From contig CALBLK010000068.1 in NCBI GenBank assembly GCA_937895845.1, positions 1 to 50,240 of the forward strand: DNA of 50,240 nucleotides. Reading direction: 5' to 3'. This document shows, in pieces, positions 24,025 through 32,364 of this stretch. The stretch's first letter is position 1. Each line of letters opens with the position of its first letter. The position numbers and the translations under genes were made by a program. Under the pieces are notes generated by a model. It saw only the letters and a program-made list of their open reading frames with translations, did not search any database and was not told the origin of the DNA. The DNA comes from an uncultured Prevotella sp. (GTDB lineage: Bacteria > Bacteroidota > Bacteroidia > Bacteroidales > Bacteroidaceae).

Positions 24025-24413
24025 CTGCTTTTTATGGACAAAATTGCTCAAAAGCCCCACAAATGCAAGGGGCGTGCCCATCTGGGAAAGTTTCGGGGAG
24101 AAACGGCAGGACGGTGTCGCATCCAACCCCGAATCGGTCTTCAGGCCGGAACAGACAGCATCAAGGGTTCGTTCACGGTCTTTCCGTCCCCTGCCACTGT
24201 TTCTTCCGGCATCTTGCCGCCGCCATTGTTTCGACACAGCCGGCCAAGGCTTCAGCGCCTCCGCTGCAAGCTGTCCGAAAGAAACAGCAACCGGGGACTG
24301 AACCCGAAGGCTGACTTTGGGCAAACTTTTGGGCAGACAGATTCTGGAGCGCGCAAAAAGAGAGGGCAAGAGACTGCTTTTACGCGCTACCATCAGTACC
24401 TTTGCAGCCAAAT
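24025..24413. other. Gene-free region upstream of the aguA promoter
   Basis: Open frames exist on both strands but none has a recognisable protein or codon pattern. A TACCTTTG -7-like element at 24397-24404 reads toward the DUF1846 remnant and may be that gene's old promoter. Confidence 0.4.
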
Positions 24414-24650
24414 TGCGCCACAGCCGACCTGAACGATGTGAACATGACAGACCCCTTCCACCTCGAAGCCTACGGCAAGATTGCGGTGAACTACAACCGC
24501 GACATCGAAATCTACCCGGTGCTCAACGCACTCTTCGAGGGCATCTACGGAACCACCCCCTACAAGTCGCCTACCGACATGGGAGTGAACATGGTGGGAT
24601 TCTGCATCAGCGATGACGGGGTGTGCAGAGAGCCTGTACTGAAGAAATAG
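24414..24650 (+). pseudogene. Remnant of a DUF1846 (UPF0371) family gene
   Basis: The frame encodes about 70 residues that match an internal part of the DUF1846 family: DLNDVNMTDPFHLEAYGKIA, AVNYNRDIEIYPVLNAL, then TTPYKSPTDMGVNMVGFCIS and DDGVC. Intact family members are about 500 residues. Here the N-terminal half is missing, and the sequence runs out of the family after CRE into a stop. A promoter-like TACCTTTG sits just before the fragment, as if a deletion had joined the promoter to the middle of the gene. It should be inactive. Confidence 0.75.
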
Positions 24651-24700
24651 GGAATGTTCGGGGGGGGCGGCCAAGCACAGCACTGTGGCTTGCAAACTGG

Positions 24701-24810
24701 AACGGTCCGTCTCACGCCGCCAAACGGTTCACTTCACACCGCCAAACGGTCCGTTTCACACGCTGGAACGGGCCGTTTGACATTCCCGGACGGCCCGTTC
24801 CGCAAGCCGG
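24701..24810. repeat. Five 22-bp tandem repeats with an ACGGNCCGT palindrome
   Basis: The unit AACGGtCCGTtTCACaccgcc begins at 24701, 24723, 24745, 24767 and 24789, exactly 22 bases apart, with a decayed sixth copy at 24811. Four of five copies keep the palindrome ACGG-N-CCGT with a different middle base (T, T, G, C); copy 2 has lost one arm. The array lies 227 bases before the next gene start. Confidence 0.85.
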
Positions 24811-24978
24811 AAGCGGCAGTTTTGAAAATGCATGCCAGAAGAACGCGAGTAAAACAACAAGGCTGACCTGAAATTTCTTTGCTGGCAGCAGCCGTCAGCC
24901 ACTACCCCGTCAAGAATACGACCGAAGACTGGCGGCAACTCCGCAACAAAAATATAAGACCGTTTCACGCCCTTTTAT

Positions 24979-25009
24979 TTTGTATTGTCTTCGGTTTGCA
25001 CTATCTTTG
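24979..25009 (+). promoter_or_regulatory. Promoter of the acidic-tailed protein gene
   Basis: TTTG at 24979-24982, a 19-base spacer and TATCTTTG at 25002-25009 fit the consensus fully. Transcription should start near 25016, giving a leader of about 21 A-rich bases. Confidence 0.78.
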
Positions 25010-25036
25010 CATACAAATAGAAAAACAAGAAAAAAC

Positions 25037-25831
25037 ATGAGACAGCAAGCATCCAACAAAGCACTTACACTCAAAACATTGAACAAGAACAATGTGTGGG
25101 ATTTGCAGGAGAACGATATCTTCCGCATGTGGGAGAATGCAGAAAAGGACTCTGAGACGAAAGAGAATGCCAAGCACTATACAGACATTATACGCACGGC
25201 CTTTATGGTTGAAGAAATCAAGGACGGCGACAAGAATGCAACGGCAAAATACGAAAAGCAGGGCTACAAGATCGGGCAGGTGAAGACTGACGAGAACAAC
25301 CGAATGACATGGGCCATACGCAAGCGGCCCATCGTGAGGGTGACCGACCTGACCTACGAAAACATACAGCACATCTCGGCGGCCAAGCTGCTGGAGGTGA
25401 TTGACCGCAACTTTGGCGGAGGGTGGGAGTCGCTCTCACAAAGCATACAGGACATTATCGAGAGCGGCTTTGACATCTCTACCACCACACTGCCCAAGGA
25501 CCGCCTGCACAAGCCGGGCGGACTTTACGAGAAGAAGCTGGCCGACGGCTTCGAGGTGCTGGAGATTGCCAAGGGCACATGGACCGAGGCCATTTTCGCC
25601 AAGCCGAAGCCGGTGGCGGAGAAGCCGAAGCTCACACTCCAGCCCAAAGAAAGCGACAGCATGGAGGAAGACAACTATGATGACCGTGAGGACGAGGACG
25701 AGGAAACAGAGGAGATGGACATACCCGAAGATTTCTCGGACGACAACATCACAGAGGACAATTACAGCACAATGGTCGATATAGACACCGACCCCGACGA
25801 GGAGGCGGAGACCCTGTCGGACGACCTGTAA
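25037..25831 (+). CDS. Hypothetical protein with strongly acidic C-terminal tail
   Basis: I do not recognise this 264-residue protein. The ATG at 25037 follows an A-rich leader, and the upstream in-frame ATG at 24980 lies inside the promoter, so it is rejected. Residues about 5-100 are mixed helical and charged (NVWDLQENDIFRMWENAEK, then IIRTAFMVEEIKDGDKNATA). Residues 100-200 hold ITYENIQHIS-like and NFGGGWESLSQSIQDIIES segments that resemble an alpha-beta domain. The last 65 residues are almost entirely D and E. No signal or membrane segment is present, so it is cytosolic. Acidic tails of this kind occur in DNA mimics, chaperone-like and nucleic-acid-binding proteins, but no role can be assigned. 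Confidence 0.75.
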   Translation: MRQQASNKALTLKTLNKNNVWDLQENDIFRMWENAEKDSETKENAKHYTDIIRTAFMVEEIKDGDKNATAKYEKQGYKIGQVKTDENNRMTWAIRKRPIVRVTDLTYENIQHISAAKLLEVIDRNFGGGWESLSQSIQDIIESGFDISTTTLPKDRLHKPGGLYEKKLADGFEVLEIAKGTWTEAIFAKPKPVAEKPKLTLQPKESDSMEEDNYDDREDEDEETEEMDIPEDFSDDNITEDNYSTMVDIDTDPDEEAETLSDDL

Positions 25832-25929
25832 ACTATAATAAGGTGTAAACAAACTGAAAATCCGGCAGTGGGCGCCTCCCTCGCAGACAGGGTTACAGTC
25901 ACCCGCTTGTCACTAAATTTAAAAGACCT

Positions 25930-28134
25930 ATGAATATTCCATCCGTATTTTGGATCGTGCCCGCCGCCGCGGTCACAGCGTTAGGAATGGCGTGGTTCTT
26001 CTTCCGCCAGATGATGGGGGAGGACGAGGGTACGCCGAGAATGAAAGAGATAGCGCAGCATGTGCGCCGCGGTGCCATGGCCTACCTCAAGCAGCAGTAC
26101 AAGGTGGTGGGCATCGTGTTTGTTGTGCTGGCCATCGTGTTTGCCTTCATGGCCTATGTGCTTCACGTGCAGAACCCATGGGTGCCATTCGCCTTCCTTA
26201 CGGGCGGCCTGTTCTCGGGCCTGGCCGGCTTCTTTGGCATGAAGACCGCCACCTATGCCTCTGCACGCACAGCCAACGCAGCCCGGCAAGGACTTGACCG
26301 CGGGCTGAAGGTGGCCTTCCGCAGCGGGGCGGTGATGGGACTGGTGGTTGTCGGCCTCGGCCTGCTTGACATCGCACTCTGGTTTGTGGTGCTCGGCCTG
26401 TTCTACCACGGCGACAGCATGGCCCTGGTAACCATCACCACCACCATGCTGACATTCGGCATGGGAGCCTCGACCCAGGCACTGTTCGCCCGCGTTGGCG
26501 GCGGCATCTACACCAAGGCGGCCGATGTGGGGGCCGACCTGGTGGGCAAGGTCGAGGCCAACATTCCCGAGGACGACCCCCGAAACCCGGCAACCATCGC
26601 CGACAATGTGGGAGACAATGTGGGAGACGTGGCCGGAATGGGCGCCGACCTCTATGAGAGCTACTGCGGCAGCATCCTGAGCACGGCGGCACTTGGCGCC
26701 ACAGCCTTTGCACTCAGCCCCGACATGCAGATGAGGGCGGTCATCGCCCCGATGATTATCGCCGCAGTGGGCATATTCCTGTCACTCATCGGCATCTTCA
26801 TGGTGCGCACCAAGGAAGGAGCCTCCATGCGCAACCTGCTGCACTCGCTCGGACTGGGCACCAACGTGTCAGCAGTCCTCATCGGCGTGGCCTCGTTTGC
26901 CATCCTCTACCTGCTGGGGCTTGACAACTGGCTGGGCGTGTCGTTCTCGGTACTGACCGGCCTGGCCGCAGGCGTCATCATCGGACAGGCTACCGAATAT
27001 TACACCAGCCAGAGCTACAAGCCCACGCAAGACATTTCGGCCTCGTCGCAGACAGGGCCGGCCACAGTGATTATCAAGGGTATAGGCACGGGCATGATAT
27101 CAACGATGATACCGGTCATCACCATCTCGGTGGCTATCATGCTGAGCTATCTGTGCGCCAACCACTTTGACCTCTCCATGAGTGCGCAGAGCATATCGAC
27201 CGGCCTCTACGGCATTGGCATCGCCGCTGTGGGCATGCTCTCAACCCTGGGCATCACCCTGGCTACCGACGCCTACGGCCCGATAGCCGACAATGCCGGA
27301 GGAAACGCGGAGATGAGCGGACTGGGCGAGGACGTGCGCCACCGCACCGACGCACTTGACGCCTTGGGCAACACAACGGCAGCCACCGGCAAGGGATTTG
27401 CCATCGGCAGTGCGGCGCTGACAGCCCTTGCGTTGCTGGCCTCCTATGTCGAGGAAATCAAGATTGCCATGGTGAGGGCTGCAAACGAGGGGCAGACATT
27501 TGTGTCGGCAGCGGGCGACGCTTTCAACCCGGCAACGGCCAACATGATTGACTTCATGGACTTCTTCCAGGTCACCCTGATGAACCCCAAGGTTCTGGTG
27601 GGGGCTTTTATCGGCGGCATGGCCGCCTTCCTGTTCTGCGGTCTCACGATGGGGGCTGTCGGACGGGCCGCACAGACAATGGTTGAGGAGGTGCGCCGCC
27701 AGTTCCGCGAAATCAAAGGCATCCTCGACGGCAAAGCCACGCCCGACTACGGACGCTGCGTAGCCATCAGCACACGCTCGGCCCAAAAGGAAATGATACT
27801 CCCCAGCCTGCTGGCCATCCTCATCCCCGTAGTAGTCGGCCTTCTGCTTGGCGTGGCCGGCGTGATGGGTCTGCTTGTCGGCGGACTGACAGCCGGCTTC
27901 ACCCTGGCCGTGTTCATGGCCAATGCCGGAGGCGCATGGGACAACGCGAAGAAGATGGTGGAAGAGGGCAACTTCGGCGGCAAAGGCTCCGAATGCCACA
28001 AGGCAACTATTGTGGGCGACACCGTTGGCGACCCGTTCAAGGACACCTCGGGCCCCTCGCTTAACATTCTCATCAAACTGATGTCGATGGTGAGCATCGT
28101 CATGGCCGGACTGACGGTGGCCTTCGGCATGTAA
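25930..28134 (+). CDS. hppA: Membrane-bound ion-pumping pyrophosphatase
   Basis: The 734-residue inner-membrane protein has about 16 helices and couples hydrolysis of pyrophosphate to pumping of sodium or protons. The catalytic loop is intact: DVGADLVGKVEANIPEDDPR, then NPATIADNVGDNVGDVAGMG. So is the C-terminal segment VGDTVGDPFKDTSGPSLN. The motif GNTTAATGKG has alanine and glycine at the two positions that mark the K+-dependent subfamily (the independent one has lysine and threonine), so a K+-dependent, probably Na+-transporting enzyme is expected. It sits 98 bases after the acidic-tailed gene and 25 bases before an MscS-type gene. A bioenergetic role saving pyrophosphate is established for the family. 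Confidence 0.96.
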   Translation: MNIPSVFWIVPAAAVTALGMAWFFFRQMMGEDEGTPRMKEIAQHVRRGAMAYLKQQYKVVGIVFVVLAIVFAFMAYVLHVQNPWVPFAFLTGGLFSGLAGFFGMKTATYASARTANAARQGLDRGLKVAFRSGAVMGLVVVGLGLLDIALWFVVLGLFYHGDSMALVTITTTMLTFGMGASTQALFARVGGGIYTKAADVGADLVGKVEANIPEDDPRNPATIADNVGDNVGDVAGMGADLYESYCGSILSTAALGATAFALSPDMQMRAVIAPMIIAAVGIFLSLIGIFMVRTKEGASMRNLLHSLGLGTNVSAVLIGVASFAILYLLGLDNWLGVSFSVLTGLAAGVIIGQATEYYTSQSYKPTQDISASSQTGPATVIIKGIGTGMISTMIPVITISVAIMLSYLCANHFDLSMSAQSISTGLYGIGIAAVGMLSTLGITLATDAYGPIADNAGGNAEMSGLGEDVRHRTDALDALGNTTAATGKGFAIGSAALTALALLASYVEEIKIAMVRAANEGQTFVSAAGDAFNPATANMIDFMDFFQVTLMNPKVLVGAFIGGMAAFLFCGLTMGAVGRAAQTMVEEVRRQFREIKGILDGKATPDYGRCVAISTRSAQKEMILPSLLAILIPVVVGLLLGVAGVMGLLVGGLTAGFTLAVFMANAGGAWDNAKKMVEEGNFGGKGSECHKATIVGDTVGDPFKDTSGPSLNILIKLMSMVSIVMAGLTVAFGM

Positions 28135-28159
28135 AGAAGACTAAGCAAAAGAGAAGACG

Positions 28160-30493
28160 ATGATAAGAAAAATTGTACTGCTGTTGCTGGTCGCAGCAGT
28201 AGGGCTTCCGGCCAAGGCCGTACTGAAAGAGGAGAACCTTGACAACACGCTGGCCATCCTGCGCGTCGAGCTGACCACCTACCACAGAGAGCTGTCGGAG
28301 ACCAACGCCAGCAAGAAAAAGCAGGCGGCCACCATCCGCGAACAGCTGGTCAGCATACTGCGCAACAGCAACCAGAATTCACTGATGCTCTACTCGCAGA
28401 AGCAGGACTATGTGTTCGACATGACCTATGCCTGCCATGAAGCGACCGAACAGTATCAGAAATTCCAGCGCTCACAACTGCCGTTCAAAAACTTTCTGGC
28501 CAATACGGAGCAGGACATCGCCCGCTATGACAGTCTGATTGTCAGTCTGAGAAATATGCCGGTGATGATGCTAAGCGCCCAGGCGAAGACCGACCGCAGC
28601 GTGTGTCTGACACTGGCGACGGACATCCGCAACACGCTGGTAGAGAACAAGGAGAGCACCCAGGACTATATCCGCATCTACGAGATGGCAGAGCACCACT
28701 TGAAAAATCTGAACGACTATGCCAACAAGCAGTACAACGACATTCAGACCAGCATCTTCAAGAACGGCGGCGATGGCTATTTCACCATTCTGAAGAAATT
28801 GGGACAGGTGGTGTCACAAACCCAAGAGACGGTAGTGCAGAAGTATCGCCCAAGCACCAAGAAGCACTCCCAGTGGGACAGCCGTTTCATCTTCGGGCTC
28901 TTTGTCATCATTCTGTTCTACGGTGTCATCGCCTCGGTGCTCAACATCATCGGCATACGCTATCTGGTGCCCTCGCGCCTTCGCTCCAAAGAGTTCATGA
29001 AGAAGCGGGCTTGCATTGTGATGGCCACAAGCACCGTGACCTTTGCCATCATCCTGGGCTTCATCAGGGCCACGTCAAAGCAGAACTTTCTGATTATGGC
29101 CAGCGACTTGCTGGTAGAGTATGCCTGGCTGCTTGGCGTGATTCTCATTTCACTGCTGCTGCGCCTCAACTCCGCCCAGATCAAGAGCGCGTTCAGGGTA
29201 TACAGCCCGCTGGTTGTGATGGGCTTCATCGTCATCGCCTTCCGCATCATTCTGATTCCCAACGAGCTGGTCAACCTGCTCTTTCCGCCGATACTGCTGG
29301 TATGCGCCCTGTGGCAGTGGCACCTCATCAAGCGCCACCACAGCAACATCCCGCGCAGCGACATGTTCTACACCTACATGTCACAGGCCGTGTTCATCGT
29401 GTCTGTCGTCTGCTCGTGGTCGGGCTACACGCTGCTCAGTGTGCAGATACTGATATGGTGGATCATGCAGCTCACCTGCATCCTTACCATCACCTGCGTG
29501 CGAAAGTGGCTGAACCTCTATGCAGCCAAGCACCACATCGGGAGCCGCGCCATTACAGGCAAGTGGGCCTACAACCTGTTCTACCAGGTGGCACTGCCCA
29601 TCATGGGTGTGCTGTCAGTAATGATTTCCATCTATTGGGCGGCCAGTGTGTTCAACCTCACCGACCTATGCTGGGACATCTTCAGCAAGAACTTCATCGA
29701 CCTGGAGCAGATGAAGCTGAGCATCCTCAGGATTGCAGTCGTGGTGAGCCTGTGGTTCGCCTTCTCCTACCTGAGTTCCACTATCATGGAACTGCTCAGA
29801 CTGCACTTCAGGCAGCAGGAACCCGAAACGGCCCAGAGCCGCAGCATGATGGCCAAGAACGTAATCCAGGTCATCGTGTGGGGTGCATGGCTGCTGCTGA
29901 GCCTCTCCATCTTCGGCATCAGCTTCACTTGGCTGGTGGTTGTGTCGGGCGGCCTGTCCACCGGTATCGGCTTCGCATCAAAAGACATCCTGGAAAATAT
30001 CTACTATGGCATATCACTGATGGCCGGCCGCATCAAGGTGGGTGACCTCATTGAATGTGACGGCATCCGCGGAAAAGTGACATCTATCAGCTATACGAGC
30101 ACCCTGATCGAGTCGACAGACGGCTCGGTCATCGCCTTCCAGAACAGCCAGCTCTTTACCAAGAACTACAAGAACCTGACCCGAAACCATGGCTACGCCC
30201 TCTCCGTGGTGTGCTTTGGGGTGGCCTACGGCTCTAACATCAAGGAGGTGTGCAGACTGGTCGAGCAGGCCGTCAACGACATGCACCACCCGCTGATAGA
30301 CGCAGCGCGCCCGGCAAAGGCAGTGTTCGTCGACTTTGGCGACAGCAGTGTCAACCTGAAACTGCTGAGCTGGGTGGAAGTGCTCAAGCAGGTTTATGTG
30401 GAGAGCGACATCAAGGAGTGCATCTACCGCACACTCAACGAGCATAACATAGACATTCCGTTCCCGCAGTGCGAGGTGAAAATCAAGCCCTGA
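28160..30493 (+). CDS. Large MscS-family mechanosensitive channel
   Basis: This 777-residue protein starts with a signal peptide (MIRKIVLLLLVAAVGLPAKA). A periplasmic helical or coiled-coil domain of about 230 residues follows, then a row of about ten membrane helices (residues about 245-620). The C-terminal MscS domain contains the pore helix GGLSTGIGFASKDILENIY and the beta domain VGDLIECDGIRGKVTSISY. This layout resembles the MscK/MscM type. Such channels open under membrane tension and release solutes after osmotic downshock. The gene is in a run with hppA before it and kdsA 47 bases after it. Confidence 0.92.
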   Translation: MIRKIVLLLLVAAVGLPAKAVLKEENLDNTLAILRVELTTYHRELSETNASKKKQAATIREQLVSILRNSNQNSLMLYSQKQDYVFDMTYACHEATEQYQKFQRSQLPFKNFLANTEQDIARYDSLIVSLRNMPVMMLSAQAKTDRSVCLTLATDIRNTLVENKESTQDYIRIYEMAEHHLKNLNDYANKQYNDIQTSIFKNGGDGYFTILKKLGQVVSQTQETVVQKYRPSTKKHSQWDSRFIFGLFVIILFYGVIASVLNIIGIRYLVPSRLRSKEFMKKRACIVMATSTVTFAIILGFIRATSKQNFLIMASDLLVEYAWLLGVILISLLLRLNSAQIKSAFRVYSPLVVMGFIVIAFRIILIPNELVNLLFPPILLVCALWQWHLIKRHHSNIPRSDMFYTYMSQAVFIVSVVCSWSGYTLLSVQILIWWIMQLTCILTITCVRKWLNLYAAKHHIGSRAITGKWAYNLFYQVALPIMGVLSVMISIYWAASVFNLTDLCWDIFSKNFIDLEQMKLSILRIAVVVSLWFAFSYLSSTIMELLRLHFRQQEPETAQSRSMMAKNVIQVIVWGAWLLLSLSIFGISFTWLVVVSGGLSTGIGFASKDILENIYYGISLMAGRIKVGDLIECDGIRGKVTSISYTSTLIESTDGSVIAFQNSQLFTKNYKNLTRNHGYALSVVCFGVAYGSNIKEVCRLVEQAVNDMHHPLIDAARPAKAVFVDFGDSSVNLKLLSWVEVLKQVYVESDIKECIYRTLNEHNIDIPFPQCEVKIKP

Positions 30494-30540
30494 CACCGCA
30501 GGCACCGGGTTCTTCCAACAGCTAAAAACAACATTCCGAC

Positions 30541-31299
30541 ATGGCAACACCTGTATTTATAGCCGGCCCTTGCGTGATCGAGTCGGCCGAGCTTCTGGAC
30601 ACCGTAGCCCAAAAGCTTGTGGACATTAACCGGCGGTTAGGCACCGACATCATCTTCAAGGCTTCGTTTGACAAGGCTAACCGCACGTCAATATCCTCGT
30701 TCCGCGGGCCGGGACTTGACAAGGGGCTGGAGATGCTGGCCGACATCAAGGCAAGATACGGTCTGCGGCTGCTCACCGACATCCACGAGAGCTACCAGGC
30801 GCAGCCCGCTGGCGAGGTGGTTGACGTGATTCAGATACCGGCCTTTCTCTGCCGGCAGACCGACCTGCTGGTGGCTGCAGCCAGAACCGGGCGCACGGTA
30901 AACATCAAAAAGGCGCAGTTCCTCAGCGGGAACGACATGCGCTATCCCGTGGAAAAAGCCCGCGAGGCTGGTGCCCGCGAGGTGTGGCTCACCGAACGCG
31001 GCAATATGTATGGCTACAACAACCTTGTGGTGGACTTCCGCAACATCGACGACATGAAGAAAATCGTGCCCACGGTCATCATGGACTGCACTCACAGTGT
31101 GCAACGCCCGGGAGGAGCCGGAGGCAAGACGGGCGGCGACCGCAGGTTCGTTCCGGCCATGGCCGCAGCCGCCAGGGCGTTCGGGGCCAACGGGTGGTTC
31201 TTCGAAGTGCATCCCACGCCCGACCTCGGGCTGAGTGATGCGGCCAATATGCTGGAGCTTGACAAACTTGAGAATGTAATTAAGAATGTCTGCAAATAA
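30541..31299 (+). CDS. kdsA: 3-deoxy-8-phosphooctulonate synthase (Kdo-8-P synthase)
   Basis: KdsA condenses arabinose-5-phosphate with phosphoenolpyruvate to Kdo-8-phosphate for lipid A core synthesis. The 252-residue sequence has the DAHP-synthase/KdsA barrel blocks: FIAGPCVIESAELL, IIFKASFDKANRTSISSF, LLTDIHE, VVDVIQIPAFLCRQTDLL, DCTHSVQRPGG and the C-terminal HPTPDLGLSDAANML. The FKASFDKANR block is diagnostic for KdsA over DAHP synthase. It is followed after 8 bases by kdsD, which makes its substrate, so the two are one functional unit. Confidence 0.97.
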   Translation: MATPVFIAGPCVIESAELLDTVAQKLVDINRRLGTDIIFKASFDKANRTSISSFRGPGLDKGLEMLADIKARYGLRLLTDIHESYQAQPAGEVVDVIQIPAFLCRQTDLLVAAARTGRTVNIKKAQFLSGNDMRYPVEKAREAGAREVWLTERGNMYGYNNLVVDFRNIDDMKKIVPTVIMDCTHSVQRPGGAGGKTGGDRRFVPAMAAAARAFGANGWFFEVHPTPDLGLSDAANMLELDKLENVIKNVCK

Positions 31300-31307
31300 C
31301 TGATGAT

Positions 31308-32258
31308 ATGACAACACGCGAATATGCCATTCAATGTATCAGGGACGAGGCGCAAGCCCTGCTTGACCTGATTCCACAGATAGACGAGAACTTTGACCGG
31401 TCGGTTGAACTCATTTTCCGCTGCCACGGAAAGGTGATTGTCACCGGTGTGGGCAAGAGCGGACATATAGGGGCAAAGATTGCCGCCACGCTGTCGAGCA
31501 CGGGCACGCCGTCATTCTTTATCAACCCCCTTGACGTCTTCCACGGAGACCTGGGCGTAATGACCAAGGATGACGTAGTGCTGGCCATCTCCAACTCGGG
31601 ACAGACAGACGAGCTGCTGCGCTTCATCCCGATGGTGCTTCACATGGAAATTCCCATCATCGGCATGAGCGGGAACCCGCGCTCGCTCCTGGCCAAATAC
31701 GCGACATGCCACATCAACGTCAGCGTGAAGAAAGAGGCGTGCCCGCTCAACCTGGCTCCCACAAGCAGCACCACCGCCACTCTGGCAATGGGCGACGCAC
31801 TGGCCGTGGCCCTGATGGAGAAACGTAACTTCCAGCCCAAGGACTTTGCACAGTTCCACCCCGGAGGCGAACTGGGCAAGCGGCTGCTCACCACGGCACA
31901 GGACGTGATGCGTACAGAAGAGATGCCCGTCATCACGGCGGGCATGCGGCTGGGTGACGCCGTGATTGTCGTGAGCAAGGGCAAGCTGGGACTCGGTGTC
32001 GCCATGGATGACAGCGGGCACATTATCGGACTGATAACAGACGGCGACATCCGGCGGGCCATGGAAAAATGGCAAGCGGAGTTCTTCAACAGGACTGTGG
32101 CTGACATCATGACAAGAACCCCCAAGAAAGTGACGCCACAGACAAAGATTACCGAGATACAGCAAATCATGAACAGATACAAGATACACTCCGTGCTTGT
32201 GGCTGACAAGGACAACCACCTGCTGGGGGTTGTTGACCATTACTCCTGCATGGTGTGA
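31308..32258 (+). CDS. kdsD: Arabinose-5-phosphate isomerase KdsD
   Basis: KdsD (KpsF/GutQ family) converts ribulose-5-phosphate to arabinose-5-phosphate, the first step to Kdo. Residues about 30-165 form the SIS isomerase domain (VTGVGKSGHIGAKIAATLSS, SNSGQTDELLRF, NLAPTSSTTATLAMGDALA). Residues about 195-316 hold two CBS domains (MRTEEMPVITAGMRLGDA, and MTRTPKKVTPQTKITEI to the end). The length, 316 residues, is normal. The gene is coupled to kdsA. No CMP-Kdo synthetase is in the window, so later steps are elsewhere. Confidence 0.96.
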   Translation: MTTREYAIQCIRDEAQALLDLIPQIDENFDRSVELIFRCHGKVIVTGVGKSGHIGAKIAATLSSTGTPSFFINPLDVFHGDLGVMTKDDVVLAISNSGQTDELLRFIPMVLHMEIPIIGMSGNPRSLLAKYATCHINVSVKKEACPLNLAPTSSTTATLAMGDALAVALMEKRNFQPKDFAQFHPGGELGKRLLTTAQDVMRTEEMPVITAGMRLGDAVIVVSKGKLGLGVAMDDSGHIIGLITDGDIRRAMEKWQAEFFNRTVADIMTRTPKKVTPQTKITEIQQIMNRYKIHSVLVADKDNHLLGVVDHYSCMV

Positions 32259-32364
32259 GCCAAGGACTGTCCCGCCGCACGCTGGCACGGCACGGGCGCA
32301 AGGCTGCCTGCCGCGCATCCGCGCAAGAGAAAGACTATTTGTAAGGTGACAAGAAGAGACAAAG

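Noticed and set aside
24001..24411. Open frame of 136 codons upstream of aguA on the minus strand
   Set aside because: It contains the aguA promoter region and has no family match, start context or codon bias. The downstream aguA promoter argues against translation through it.
24701..24810. CRISPR array
   Set aside because: The 22-base units are contiguous, with no spacers, and no cas genes are near. It is a plain tandem array with a palindrome.
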